Below are positions 1-7,955 of a stretch of DNA of 64,000 bases, in pieces (position 1 is the stretch's first letter; every line of letters starts with the position of its first letter). The stretch is from Bacillota bacterium (lineage in GTDB: Bacteria > Bacillota > Clostridia > Lachnospirales > Lachnospiraceae), in contig JAEYOQ010000007.1 in the NCBI GenBank assembly GCA_023411555.1, forward strand, positions 41,469 through 105,468, in the 5' to 3' direction. Below the pieces are notes generated by a model. It searched no databases. It saw only the letters and a list, made by a program, of their open reading frames with translations, and had not been told where the DNA came from. The translations under genes and the position numbers were made by a program.

Positions 1-1980
1 TATATCTGCCACAACCGTATCATTGTAGTCAACGATAGAGCCTGGAGTGAATTCTACCGGTACCCAGCCACAGTAATCAAAGTATACCTCTACCCAAGCA
101 TGGGCATTATAATCCATAACATTAACTTCATATTGGCCAACCACGGTTGGCTTTCTCGAGCTATTGGTATACCTGGTTGTCTCCTGTAAACCTGCACTGC
201 GATAGATTGCTTCTGAACCAACAGCATAGCCTTCTACATATCTGGCGGGTACACCAAGGCTACGAAGCATCAGTGTTGCTGCTGAGGCATAGTGTGCACA
301 ATACCCCACCTTATTCTGATATACAAAATATTCTATGAAGTCTTTATCCTCCGGTAGTCTTCCCGGAGTCAGCGAATATTGTGTATTCTCCAGCAGATAC
401 TCCTTTACATACGCAATTTTTTCGATGACACTTCCTGTCTTAGTCCTTACTCGTTCCGGGGAAAAATCTCTTTTTATATGGATTAATCCTTCGTCCGGAA
501 GAATTGTATAAGCCCGATGAACATAGTCCCGATAAAGCCTCTCATATTTCACATAATCCCTAAGTTTCTCTAACATGCCTTCATAAATTGTAGGCGTGTT
601 CAGTAAGGACACATTAAAATAATATTGAAATTCATAGCTATCTTCTCTGCGGGTCGGGGCAGCATACAAATCCTGCTCATATAAGATATTACTTAGCGCA
701 CTATAATCAGTGAAATAAGGAACGTAAAGGTACTTTTTATTCGCTCCTCTGTATTCCACCTTCATCTTACCCTGATTCAATCGGTATTCATACCAGCTTG
801 AAGCCTCATCATTTGCTCTGTTTAATTCTTCCTCATTCACGACAAAATTATCCAAGAAGATATTCATCTGATTAACCGAAGGAAAAAGCTTCAGAGGAAG
901 CCTTTCTAAAAGCCTCTCGTATTCCTCCTGCATTTTTTCCGAATACTTCTCCCACCGATCCCCGGTGTATACACTTCCCACATAACCCTTGAGATAAATG
1001 CCTTCGTTAATAGACTCGATTGGCGCAGTTATTATCAGATGCTTCGTATTCTCATATCGTACCTGGCCGGTCTTTCCTAACTCTCCACCATTTAAGCCGG
1101 TTGAAGTTACCTTTTTCGAAAATAGACTCATCTCCGACAATTTATACCTTAATTCCTCTATAGAGAAATCATTCATTGAAGCTTGTATCTCATTCTTTAG
1201 CTCCTTAATTTGTACCAGATTATCATATTCCTCCCTACCTACAAATAGCTTAATCAGGAAAAAAAGAGAAAGGCTGAATAAGCAAAGCCATATCGCCGAG
1301 GAGCTGCTTATCCGATGCAACAGTTTCTTCTGCTGAAGCTCTGTACTGTGATAATAGCTATTTCCGGAACGAGTTATATAGAGAACGCATACTGCATAGG
1401 AAATTAAAAAAGGTTCCGGAGGGATCAGCCCCAGTGCAAAGCAGATGCTCACAGGGAGAAACATGATGATACCAGCAAAGCTTACCATTATATTACGAAC
1501 CACCGCCAGAGCAAGTAGCCCAATAACAGGAAATAGTATCATAATCAAGAATAAGGTCGTGTCCGATTCGGCTGTAGAATAATCAGCCATAAATATCAAT
1601 GGTTCTGTTTCATAATAGGCAGAGATATGCTGTAGCACCATATTCTCCACAACATAAAAGCCATTCAGAATTTCGGTCAGGCGGCTATAAAAGAAAAGAC
1701 CGTAGCATAGGATGCTAAAGAACAGCTTTACCAAGCCAAACGAGGAATGAAGGCAAAACGAATAAAGGAGAGCTGTAAAGATAAGAGTTGCGATATTCAC
1801 CTGTAATATATTACAAGGGATACCGATGGTGCGAATTAGCATAGACATACTACTCCAGCTCCCGATTGCAATCACCAAAAATTGAGCTATTCTGGTGGTT
1901 ACAGGATAACCATCCTTCTTTTCATCTATAATCAACAAGGTATTATCCATGATAATACCATCATCATAATCCTGATACAT
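1..1980 (-). CDS. Transglutaminase-domain membrane protein (TgpA-like), 3' end cut by window
   Basis: This reading frame runs open from an ATG at 1980 to the window edge, so at least 660 residues are present and the C-terminus is missing. The first roughly 220 residues are mostly hydrophobic and give several membrane segments. A long extracytoplasmic part follows. Near the edge is a transglutaminase core: VGYCAHYAS with the nucleophilic Cys (codon at 300-298), then NAHAWVEVYFDYCGW with the catalytic His, then VEFTPG. It follows the DUF58 gene by 14 bases and the MoxR gene before that, which is the usual MoxR/DUF58/TgpA arrangement of bacterial envelope operons. The substrate is unknown; a peptide or protein at the cell surface is inferred. 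The start is preceded by AAAGG at a suitable distance. Confidence 0.9.
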   Translation of the reverse strand, partial: MYQDYDDGIIMDNTLLIIDEKKDGYPVTTRIAQFLVIAIGSWSSMSMLIRTIGIPCNILQVNIATLIFTALLYSFCLHSSFGLVKLFFSILCYGLFFYSRLTEILNGFYVVENMVLQHISAYYETEPLIFMADYSTAESDTTLFLIMILFPVIGLLALAVVRNIMVSFAGIIMFLPVSICFALGLIPPEPFLISYAVCVLYITRSGNSYYHSTELQQKKLLHRISSSSAIWLCLFSLSLFFLIKLFVGREEYDNLVQIKELKNEIQASMNDFSIEELRYKLSEMSLFSKKVTSTGLNGGELGKTGQVRYENTKHLIITAPIESINEGIYLKGYVGSVYTGDRWEKYSEKMQEEYERLLERLPLKLFPSVNQMNIFLDNFVVNEEELNRANDEASSWYEYRLNQGKMKVEYRGANKKYLYVPYFTDYSALSNILYEQDLYAAPTRREDSYEFQYYFNVSLLNTPTIYEGMLEKLRDYVKYERLYRDYVHRAYTILPDEGLIHIKRDFSPERVRTKTGSVIEKIAYVKEYLLENTQYSLTPGRLPEDKDFIEYFVYQNKVGYCAHYASAATLMLRSLGVPARYVEGYAVGSEAIYRSAGLQETTRYTNSSRKPTVVGQYEVNVMDYNAHAWVEVYFDYCGWVPVEFTPGSIVDYNDTVVADI

Positions 1981-1994
1981 ACATCAAAACCTTT

Positions 1995-3212
1995 CTAATC
2001 CAGCCTTAATTGTTCCATATCCCGCTGAACATGGTTGGTATCTATGGAACTATAGCTAATACCGGTATCACCGTAACGTACGATAACATCACCGGGAAAA
2101 TACTTTGATCCCGGTCTTTGATCGATCTCACCTAGATAAATCACCTTTCTGGACAGTGCTCGAAGTAGTGATAAGCCATCTGCTCTTTTCCTCGGCTGTT
2201 CTCCGGTGATAAGGATCAAGTCGGAATATTGCTCCTTAGGATGCTCTGCTTCATAAGCAGCAAGGGCATCTGTCGCAGGGGAGTAGGGCATCACATGAAG
2301 TAATCCGTCTAAGGCCTCAAACAGGTCCTTCTCCTGGGAAACTCTTATTCTGGTACAAGTCCCGTGCTTTTCGCTATACCAGGCAAAATAATGCATCTGA
2401 CCGGATACTAAAAAGGAATAGGAAAGGGACAAGGCGCATTCCAAAATAGCATCCATAAATACCATCCGATTAATATTAGCCGGCATGCACAAATCAACAA
2501 AGAGTAAAATGGAGCAGTTTAAGGGTTCGCTAAATTCTTTGATCATTAATTGATTTTGCTTTCTACTGAGCTTCCAATGAATCCTCTGTTGTCTATCTCC
2601 TTCCCGGTACTCTCTGATTGAAAACACCTCAGAAGGATCATCTCCGCTTTTGACAGCGGAATAACAATCACTCTCCAGAATGTCCGTATGGAGACTAGAA
2701 AACAATTTCTGAGGCAATTCATAATAGACCGGAAGTACTGCTACCGTTAGTAGTTTTGCTTTCTTCTTTCTTAAGGAGAACAGCTTAAGATAGTCATAGA
2801 TTCTGATATTCTTTAAGGAAATCTCAAGATTACCGGCATACTCGGAATATAGGTTAAAGATCACAGAGGTCTTTGTATTCGCATCCACGGATACCAAATA
2901 ATCCTTCCTGTATTGCTGCATGGAATAGGAGTTTTTATAAGTCATATAGAGCTGAATTCGAGATATCGGGAACACGGTAGGATTATCAATCTGTACAGAG
3001 ACGGGGACGATTTCTCCCTTCTTTGCCACATGAATTACGGATACCAGATCAACTTTTAATCTTCCATAAATATAACTGAGCTGGGCAAACATAATGAATG
3101 GGATTACCAAGACAGTAAGGAAAATAATTCCCATATAGTATGTGTTATATAAGATAGATAATAATCCTACAGCCAACAACGCCATTAGGTACTTTATAAA
3201 ATTGCGCAGCAT
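1995..3212 (-). CDS. DUF58 family protein
   Basis: About 405 residues with two hydrophobic segments at the N-terminus (roughly residues 5-45) and then a soluble region. The DUF58 hallmark REYREGDRQQRIHWKLSRK is present near the middle; this family has a von Willebrand A-like fold and typically works beside MoxR ATPases. I chose ATG 3212 because AGGTGGT lies just upstream; a GTG at 3239 in the same frame, behind AAAGGA, would add nine residues and cannot be excluded. The gene starts within a few bases of the end of the moxR-like gene and is followed directly by the transglutaminase gene, so the three are almost certainly one operon. Precise function is unknown. Confidence 0.9.
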   Translation of the reverse strand: MLRNFIKYLMALLAVGLLSILYNTYYMGIIFLTVLVIPFIMFAQLSYIYGRLKVDLVSVIHVAKKGEIVPVSVQIDNPTVFPISRIQLYMTYKNSYSMQQYRKDYLVSVDANTKTSVIFNLYSEYAGNLEISLKNIRIYDYLKLFSLRKKKAKLLTVAVLPVYYELPQKLFSSLHTDILESDCYSAVKSGDDPSEVFSIREYREGDRQQRIHWKLSRKQNQLMIKEFSEPLNCSILLFVDLCMPANINRMVFMDAILECALSLSYSFLVSGQMHYFAWYSEKHGTCTRIRVSQEKDLFEALDGLLHVMPYSPATDALAAYEAEHPKEQYSDLILITGEQPRKRADGLSLLRALSRKVIYLGEIDQRPGSKYFPGDVIVRYGDTGISYSSIDTNHVQRDMEQLRLD

Positions 3213-3241
3213 ACTACCACCTGTGCCTTTCCAGAACACGT

Positions 3242-4195
3242 TTAAGATTCCTTTGCTATAATTCTAGGTGCCTTGACCATACGCAGGATGTCCTCCAGTA
3301 GATTGTCCACCGTTACATTGTTCACACGTGCTTTCGGTTTCAAAATCATTCGATGAGCAACCACATCCTTGAATACATATTGTACATCCGAAGGAATAAC
3401 GTATTCCCTGCGATTGAGGAAGGCGATTGCCTTTACCATATTCATCATAGCAAGGGAGCCTCTTGGGCTGACCCCCAGCTCGATTAAAGGATTCTGCCTG
3501 GTCTGTTCCACCAATAGTGTAATATAATCATAGATGGCATCATGGACAAATACCTCCTCCACCAAACTCTGCATGGTTAGAATATCCTCCTTCTCCACCA
3601 CCTGAATCACAGTATCAAGAGGATTAGAATTCTGCCGTCCCTTTAGTATACCAATCTCGCTCCTTCGATCCGGATAGCCCATGGAAAGTCGTATCATAAA
3701 GCGATCCAGCTGAGATTCCGGTAGCATTTGAGTACCGACAGAGCCGATAGGATTCTGTGTAGCTATAACAACAAAAGGCTTAGGAACCTCTCGTGTAACA
3801 CTATCCACGGTCACCTTGCCTTCTTCCATTACTTCCAAAAGTGCAGATTGAGTCTTTGAGGAGGTACGATTTATCTCATCTGCCAGAAACAGATTACACA
3901 TAATTGCACCGGGTTTATATTGATATCCATCCCCGTCCTTATTCAGTAGATGGAAGCCTACCACGTCAGTAGGAAGAACATCCGGTGTAAATTGGAGACG
4001 ATGATGCTCAAGTGCCATTGCCTTAGAGAATGCTATGGCTAAAGTGGTCTTACCTACCCCTGGATAATCCTCTAATAAGATATGCCCCTTTGCTAATATA
4101 GCAGTAAACACCTTCTCTATAATAATCCGTTTACCAATAACCACCTTATTAACCTCATCCATAATCTGTCTCGCCTTATCATTATACGGGACCAT
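3242..4195 (-). CDS. MoxR family AAA+ ATPase
   Basis: A 317-residue cytoplasmic ATPase. Walker A (YPGVGKTT, about residues 44-51), Walker B (LFLADEINR, 102-110) and the sensor-type ATQNPI motif are all intact, and length is normal for MoxR proteins. The family acts as a chaperone-like partner of von Willebrand-type proteins; here the partner would be the adjacent DUF58 product. The ATG has a strong GGAAGGAGA site 11 bases upstream. It is the first gene of the moxR-DUF58-transglutaminase operon. Its client and the signal it responds to are not visible in the sequence. Confidence 0.95.
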   Translation of the reverse strand: MVPYNDKARQIMDEVNKVVIGKRIIIEKVFTAILAKGHILLEDYPGVGKTTLAIAFSKAMALEHHRLQFTPDVLPTDVVGFHLLNKDGDGYQYKPGAIMCNLFLADEINRTSSKTQSALLEVMEEGKVTVDSVTREVPKPFVVIATQNPIGSVGTQMLPESQLDRFMIRLSMGYPDRRSEIGILKGRQNSNPLDTVIQVVEKEDILTMQSLVEEVFVHDAIYDYITLLVEQTRQNPLIELGVSPRGSLAMMNMVKAIAFLNRREYVIPSDVQYVFKDVVAHRMILKPKARVNNVTVDNLLEDILRMVKAPRIIAKES

Positions 4196-4505
4196 AATAT
4201 GCTATCTCCTTCCCACTACTATATAAGTTCTAATCCTACTCGAAAAAACAAGTAATTCTCGTTTATTATAACATATTTTTACAGAATTTCAATTAACCAT
4301 GGAGAATAATTGATCCCGTTCAGCCAATAAATATATTGCTGTTCACAGCTAGCAAGAAATGATTCGAGTATTTCCCGGCTGCAGAGTTTGACTATGAACA
4401 GTAATACAAATATCGCAATATTTTGTGAACTGGAAGGTAATGTATTGACTTATGCCACAAATCGTATAAAATTAACTTCATGAGAATACTATGGAGGTAG
4501 CAAAG
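4196..4505. promoter_or_regulatory. Divergent intergenic region with a probable promoter for the foldase gene
   Basis: 310 bases separate the divergent moxR-like and foldase genes. On the + strand TTGACT (4445-4450) and TAAAAT (4467-4472) are 16 bases apart and lie about 30 bases before the GTG start at 4506, a fair sigma-A-type promoter. I see no convincing promoter for the moxR operon and no strong hairpin here. Confidence 0.5.
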
Positions 4506-5609
4506 GTGAACAAATCAAAAAGAATAAAAAGAGCTGAGGCAGAAACCAGCAAACAGGACAAAATCCAGGATAAGGTTATTAATAAGAAGGCATTTACAAT
4601 CACATCTATCATATTGGTAGTTCTATTAATAGCCGCATTAATATTCGACCAGGTATACGAGCCTACTATTTTAACGATTGATGGGGATAAATATCATGCA
4701 AGCGATTTATCATACTATATCTATAATGTAGAATATCAGTATGACTATTATGACCAGATGTTCGGAGGCGGCGGCTCCTATTGGAATATGTCTTACGATG
4801 AGGAAGGTACTACTGTGAGAGATATGGCCAAGCAGGAGGCTATGGATACCGCAATTTACTATGAAATACTTAACAGTGAAGCATTAGCAGAAGGCTATAC
4901 ACTGACGGAGGAAGAGAAGACGACGATTGAGACTAACGCAGCAACCATGATGGATGGCATGACGGCGGGAACCATCAAGAATGGCAAGTTCACTAAGGCA
5001 TCTCTAAGCAAAGCCCTTGGTAAGACAACCTTAGTATCCAGATATCGTCAGGATAAGATCGATGCCTTAAATATTGATGATGAAGCGATCAAAGCCGGGA
5101 TTTCCCGTGACGAGTATAGACAATATGATATCGAATACCTGTTTTCCTCCAAGAAGACAACCGATGTGGAGGGCAAATCTGTAGACAAGACAGAGGAAGA
5201 AAAAGCGGCTACTAAAGCAGCACTGAATACCTACCTTGAAAAGGCTAAGACTACAGAGGACTGGTCAACTCTCCTACCCGAGGAAGAGAAGAATATCACC
5301 TATAGTACAGATAATTTCATCGAGTCTGAATCAAGCTTTGATGAAGATTTTGAAAAGCTGATTATGGCAATGGAAAATGGTGAAATCGGTGAGGTATACG
5401 AGACTGACAACGGTTATTATGTAGTACGTATGATTGATAATAACTCTTCAGAAAGCTATGATACTGCTGTTAAGAACGCCATCACAGAGGCAGAAAACGA
5501 AGGCTTTAATCAACTCTACGATGACATACTTGCAAAGCATGATTACAAGATTAACGATTCTGCATTGAAATCCTTGAATATGGGAAGTGCTATTCTATCA
5601 ACATACTAA
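4506..5609 (+). CDS. Membrane-anchored parvulin-like (PpiC/SurA-type) foldase
   Basis: About 367 residues. A Lys/Arg-rich cytoplasmic N-terminus is followed by one membrane helix (AFTITSIILVVLLIAALIF) and a long extracytoplasmic region. The C-terminal third contains the parvulin-like pattern GEIGEVYETDNGYYVVRM, so it may be a peptidyl-prolyl isomerase or a PrsA/SurA-like chaperone for exported proteins. There is no lipobox Cys, so it is anchored by its helix. An ATG at 4491 is in frame but overlaps the GGAGG ribosome binding site; GTG 4506 is 8 bases downstream of that site and is the better start. The parvulin domain is weakly conserved and catalytic activity is uncertain. Confidence 0.8.
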   Translation: MNKSKRIKRAEAETSKQDKIQDKVINKKAFTITSIILVVLLIAALIFDQVYEPTILTIDGDKYHASDLSYYIYNVEYQYDYYDQMFGGGGSYWNMSYDEEGTTVRDMAKQEAMDTAIYYEILNSEALAEGYTLTEEEKTTIETNAATMMDGMTAGTIKNGKFTKASLSKALGKTTLVSRYRQDKIDALNIDDEAIKAGISRDEYRQYDIEYLFSSKKTTDVEGKSVDKTEEEKAATKAALNTYLEKAKTTEDWSTLLPEEEKNITYSTDNFIESESSFDEDFEKLIMAMENGEIGEVYETDNGYYVVRMIDNNSSESYDTAVKNAITEAENEGFNQLYDDILAKHDYKINDSALKSLNMGSAILSTY

Positions 5610-5733
5610 TCAAAGGGCAGGTATCTATAGGTAAGCCGGAAGCAATGCAAATCGTTGGATGTATTATATCAGTATGAATAATATTCTTCTTTCTAGTAAT
5701 AATATAGATGATTATTTTAGAAAGGAGATTAGC

Positions 5734-5910
5734 ATGGCAAAGAATAAGAATAATAGCAGTTCTAAAAATAGCAGTTCTAAAAACAGCACTTCGAATTCAA
5801 GCAAAAACAATACAAGCAATACCAGTAAGAATAATTCCGGCGGCTCTATGAAGGATACCGTTCATATGCCGGACAACCGTCCTGCACGTAGCGGGCCCGG
5901 TGGAGAATAA
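5734..5910 (+). CDS. Small Asn/Ser-rich hypothetical protein
   Basis: A 58-residue protein starting at ATG 5734, with AAAGGAG a suitable distance upstream. Roughly the first 36 residues are almost only Ser, Asn, Lys and Thr in short repeats (SSKNSSSKNSTSN), and the tail (TVHMPDNRPARSGPGGE) is different and could be the functional part. There is no signal peptide or membrane segment. A good terminator follows 33 bases downstream, which supports it being a real gene. I do not recognise a family. Confidence 0.6.
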   Translation: MAKNKNNSSSKNSSSKNSTSNSSKNNTSNTSKNNSGGSMKDTVHMPDNRPARSGPGGE

Positions 5911-5942
5911 ACTTAAGATCAAGCCTTATCAGGCTCATTGCG

Positions 5943-5985
5943 AGAGCACCTGCATATCCATAACGGAGATACAGGTGCTCTTTTT
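5943..5985 (+). terminator. Intrinsic terminator
   Basis: A perfect 10-base-pair stem (AGAGCACCTG at 5943-5952 with CAGGTGCTCT at 5972-5981) is followed by a run of T. It ends the unit carrying the small Asn/Ser-rich gene. Confidence 0.9.
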
Positions 5986-6048
5986 ATGGCTTAATTATTC
6001 TGGTGGATCAAAATATAATTAATATTTTACAGACTTTTACACATGCTA

Positions 6049-6093
6049 TTGACAAAGTAGTAAAGTACACATATTATATAGATAATCTATATA
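6049..6093 (+). promoter_or_regulatory. padR promoter with overlapping palindromic operator
   Basis: TTGACA (6049-6054) and TATTAT (6072-6077) are 17 bases apart, a near-consensus sigma-A promoter. A perfect inverted repeat, TATATAGAT (6075-6083) and ATCTATATA (6085-6093) around a single central base, covers the end of the -10 box and the likely transcription start. It is well placed for autorepression by the PadR protein encoded just downstream. Confidence 0.75.
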
Positions 6094-6109
6094 TAAAGGA
6101 GGTCGACTT

Positions 6110-6460
6110 ATGGCGATTGATAAAAGTCTTATTACCGGAAGTACAAGCACGCTTATATTAAAATTGCTGGAAGAGCAGGATATGTATGGGTATCAGATGA
6201 TTGAGACCCTGGCAAGGAAATCGGATGACACCTTTCATCTAAAAGCAGGAACCCTATATCCCATCCTACACAGCCTAGAGAAGGAAGGCTATGTGGAAGC
6301 CTATGAGGAAAAAGCAGAGGGAGCGAAGCTCAGAAAATACTACCATTTGACAACAAAGGGGAGAAAGCTTCTGATTGGGAAGCAGCAGGAATGGAATGAG
6401 TATACAAGAGCGGTCAATAAAGTATTGAATGGAGGTGTCAGCGTTGCAGTCAATGGATGA
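6110..6460 (+). CDS. PadR family transcriptional regulator
   Basis: A 116-residue winged-helix regulator. The PadR signature is clear: TLILKLLEEQDMYGYQMIETL for the first helices, then LKAGTLYPILHSLEKEGYV for the recognition helix and wing, ending in YHLTTKGRKLL. It belongs to the short PadR subfamily. AAAGGAGG precedes the ATG. The next gene begins inside its last codons (TTG 6444), so the two are translationally coupled. PadR proteins are usually repressors responding to small hydrophobic ligands or envelope stress; the effector is unknown here. It probably represses its own operon through the palindrome at 6075-6093. Confidence 0.93.
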   Translation: MAIDKSLITGSTSTLILKLLEEQDMYGYQMIETLARKSDDTFHLKAGTLYPILHSLEKEGYVEAYEEKAEGAKLRKYYHLTTKGRKLLIGKQQEWNEYTRAVNKVLNGGVSVAVNG

Positions 6461-7820
6461 GATTAAAAGGTACTGTGCAACGGTTTGCGAGCAAATCCGT
6501 TGGAAAAAGGTACACCCTATGATTGCAAAGGAGATCGAGGATCATCTTTGTGACCAACGTGATTTTTATATATCAGAGGGAGAAGAAGAAGAGACCGCTA
6601 CTCGTAATGCAATTAGAGAGATGGGGGATTCCATTAAGATTGGTGCAGAACTTGATAAAACACATAAGCCAAACCCCCAGTGGGGATTAATTCTGCTAAC
6701 TATTCTATTGATGCTTGTGGGAACAAGCACCCGATACTTCATTGCCCATTCAGAGGATGCAATCGGAGGCTTTGAATTAACTGACCTATTCATTGCAATG
6801 GTAATTTTCTTCGTTGCTTATTTTTTAGATTTCACTTTATTGGGTAAGCATCCTCTAACCTGCTATACGATAATAATGTTACTTAGCACCACTGGTCTTT
6901 TACTGTCCCGGGATGTGAATGGAAGAGCCGTCTTTACTTTCTTTTTCGGCTATTCCTTCCCCATGGTCTATCTGTGCCTGATCTTCCCTCTTGCCTATGC
7001 TCTGTTTGTCTATGCCATGAGAAACCAAGGAATAAAAGGGATGCTTTTCTGCGGATTGGGTTATTTGCCATATGCTATTATCCTATTGTTTGTTCCTTCA
7101 ACAACAGGCTTCCTGATCTATACCCTTTCCGCCCTAATTACAATATGCCTTGCTATCTCAAAAGGCTGGTTTGGCATCGGTACAAAACAGGGATTGGTCA
7201 TTGTTCTTCTGCCAACGGTCCTTGTCGGGAGCGCCGTACTGGTTTGGCTTATGTTACAATCCTACCGTTTGGAACGCATCCACGTCCTGCTTGATCCTTA
7301 CTCCGATCCAAGAGGGTATCAATATGTCATGATCCGTGACCTGATGTCCGGTGCCCTATTTATAGGAAAAGGTGTCATACCGCAGCAATATACCGGTGCC
7401 TTATCCTCCCCGTGGTTTCGAAGAGATATGCTGCTTACCATAATTACGAATAAATATGGCTGGATTGTATTTTGGGGAATAATACTATTATTCTTAATTT
7501 TCTCAGCCACTGCTTTCTATAAGGTATCCAGACAGAAAAGTGTACTGGGTCTTATGGTATCGCTTCCCATCCTATTTGTATTTATCATGCAAACTATTTT
7601 ATATATAGTCAGTAATCTTGGCTTTGGTATATTGAGCACCTTATCCTTACCGTTTCTCTCGGATGGAACCATGGCCTTACTTATTAATGCAGGATTAATT
7701 GGCTTTATGCTCTCGGTATTTCGAACCGGTGATGCAATGATGGATCAAATAAAGGTATCAGCAAAGCACGAACCTTTTATCCTATATGAAGACGGAAAAT
7801 TGATTATTAAATTAAAATAG
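6444..7820 (+). CDS. SEDS-family (FtsW/RodA/SpoVE-like) membrane protein with N-terminal permease-prefix domain
   Basis: About 458 residues. Residues 1-75 form a soluble helical domain resembling the permease-prefix/HAAS domain that accompanies PadR regulators (EIEDHLCDQRDFY, then NAIREMGD). The rest has about ten membrane helices with SEDS features: LDPYSDPRGYQYVMIRDLMS before the large outer loop, RRDMLLTIITNKYGW, where the Asp aligns with the proposed catalytic Asp of SEDS glycosyltransferases, and SLPFLSDGT near the end. SEDS proteins polymerise peptidoglycan glycan strands. An ATG at 6429 overlaps the GGAGG site; TTG 6444 is 8 bases downstream of it and is preferred. Control by PadR suggests a conditional rather than housekeeping role. 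Confidence 0.82.
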   Translation: MQSMDEIKRYCATVCEQIRWKKVHPMIAKEIEDHLCDQRDFYISEGEEEETATRNAIREMGDSIKIGAELDKTHKPNPQWGLILLTILLMLVGTSTRYFIAHSEDAIGGFELTDLFIAMVIFFVAYFLDFTLLGKHPLTCYTIIMLLSTTGLLLSRDVNGRAVFTFFFGYSFPMVYLCLIFPLAYALFVYAMRNQGIKGMLFCGLGYLPYAIILLFVPSTTGFLIYTLSALITICLAISKGWFGIGTKQGLVIVLLPTVLVGSAVLVWLMLQSYRLERIHVLLDPYSDPRGYQYVMIRDLMSGALFIGKGVIPQQYTGALSSPWFRRDMLLTIITNKYGWIVFWGIILLFLIFSATAFYKVSRQKSVLGLMVSLPILFVFIMQTILYIVSNLGFGILSTLSLPFLSDGTMALLINAGLIGFMLSVFRTGDAMMDQIKVSAKHEPFILYEDGKLIIKLK

Positions 7821-7851
7821 TTACTCCTCTTTTTTGATGAAAGTATGAACC

Positions 7852-7892
7852 TAGTAGTATTTTAATAATAATGTGGTATAATGATACTACTA
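7852..7892 (+). promoter_or_regulatory. trkA promoter flanked by an inverted repeat
   Basis: An extended -10 box (TGGTATAAT, 7874-7882) has no good -35 box. It is bracketed by 9-base inverted repeats TAGTAGTAT (7852-7860) and ATACTACTA (7884-7892), separated by 23 bases. The layout suggests a regulator binding site across the promoter. The regulator is not identified. Confidence 0.55.
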
Positions 7893-7898
7893 TATTGC

Positions 7899-7940
7899 AA
7901 AGGAGTTACATTAATGAATGCCTGAAAAGGCATTCATTAA
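7899..7940 (+). promoter_or_regulatory. trkA leader: ribosome binding site, three-codon minigene and perfect hairpin
   Basis: AAAGGAG (7899-7905) is spaced correctly for an ATG at 7914 that opens only Met-Asn-Ala-stop (7914-7925). That minigene lies in the 5' arm of a perfect 13-base-pair hairpin (7911-7923 with 7928-7940) with a GAAA tetraloop. The trkA start at 7956 has no ribosome binding site of its own, and an in-frame stop at 7938 rules out an earlier ordinary start. Minigene translation, hairpin opening and reinitiation could therefore control trkA; attenuation is an alternative. Confidence 0.5.
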
Positions 7941-7955
7941 TCTTGTATTTTAGCT

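Noticed and set aside
147..1336. Open frames on the + strand opposite the transglutaminase gene
   Set aside because: They are mirror frames of a long minus-strand gene with recognisable catalytic motifs.
3212..3239. GTG 3239 as the DUF58 start
   Set aside because: Possible, but the ATG at 3212 has a closer AGGTGGT site and a more typical N-terminus; the difference is nine residues.
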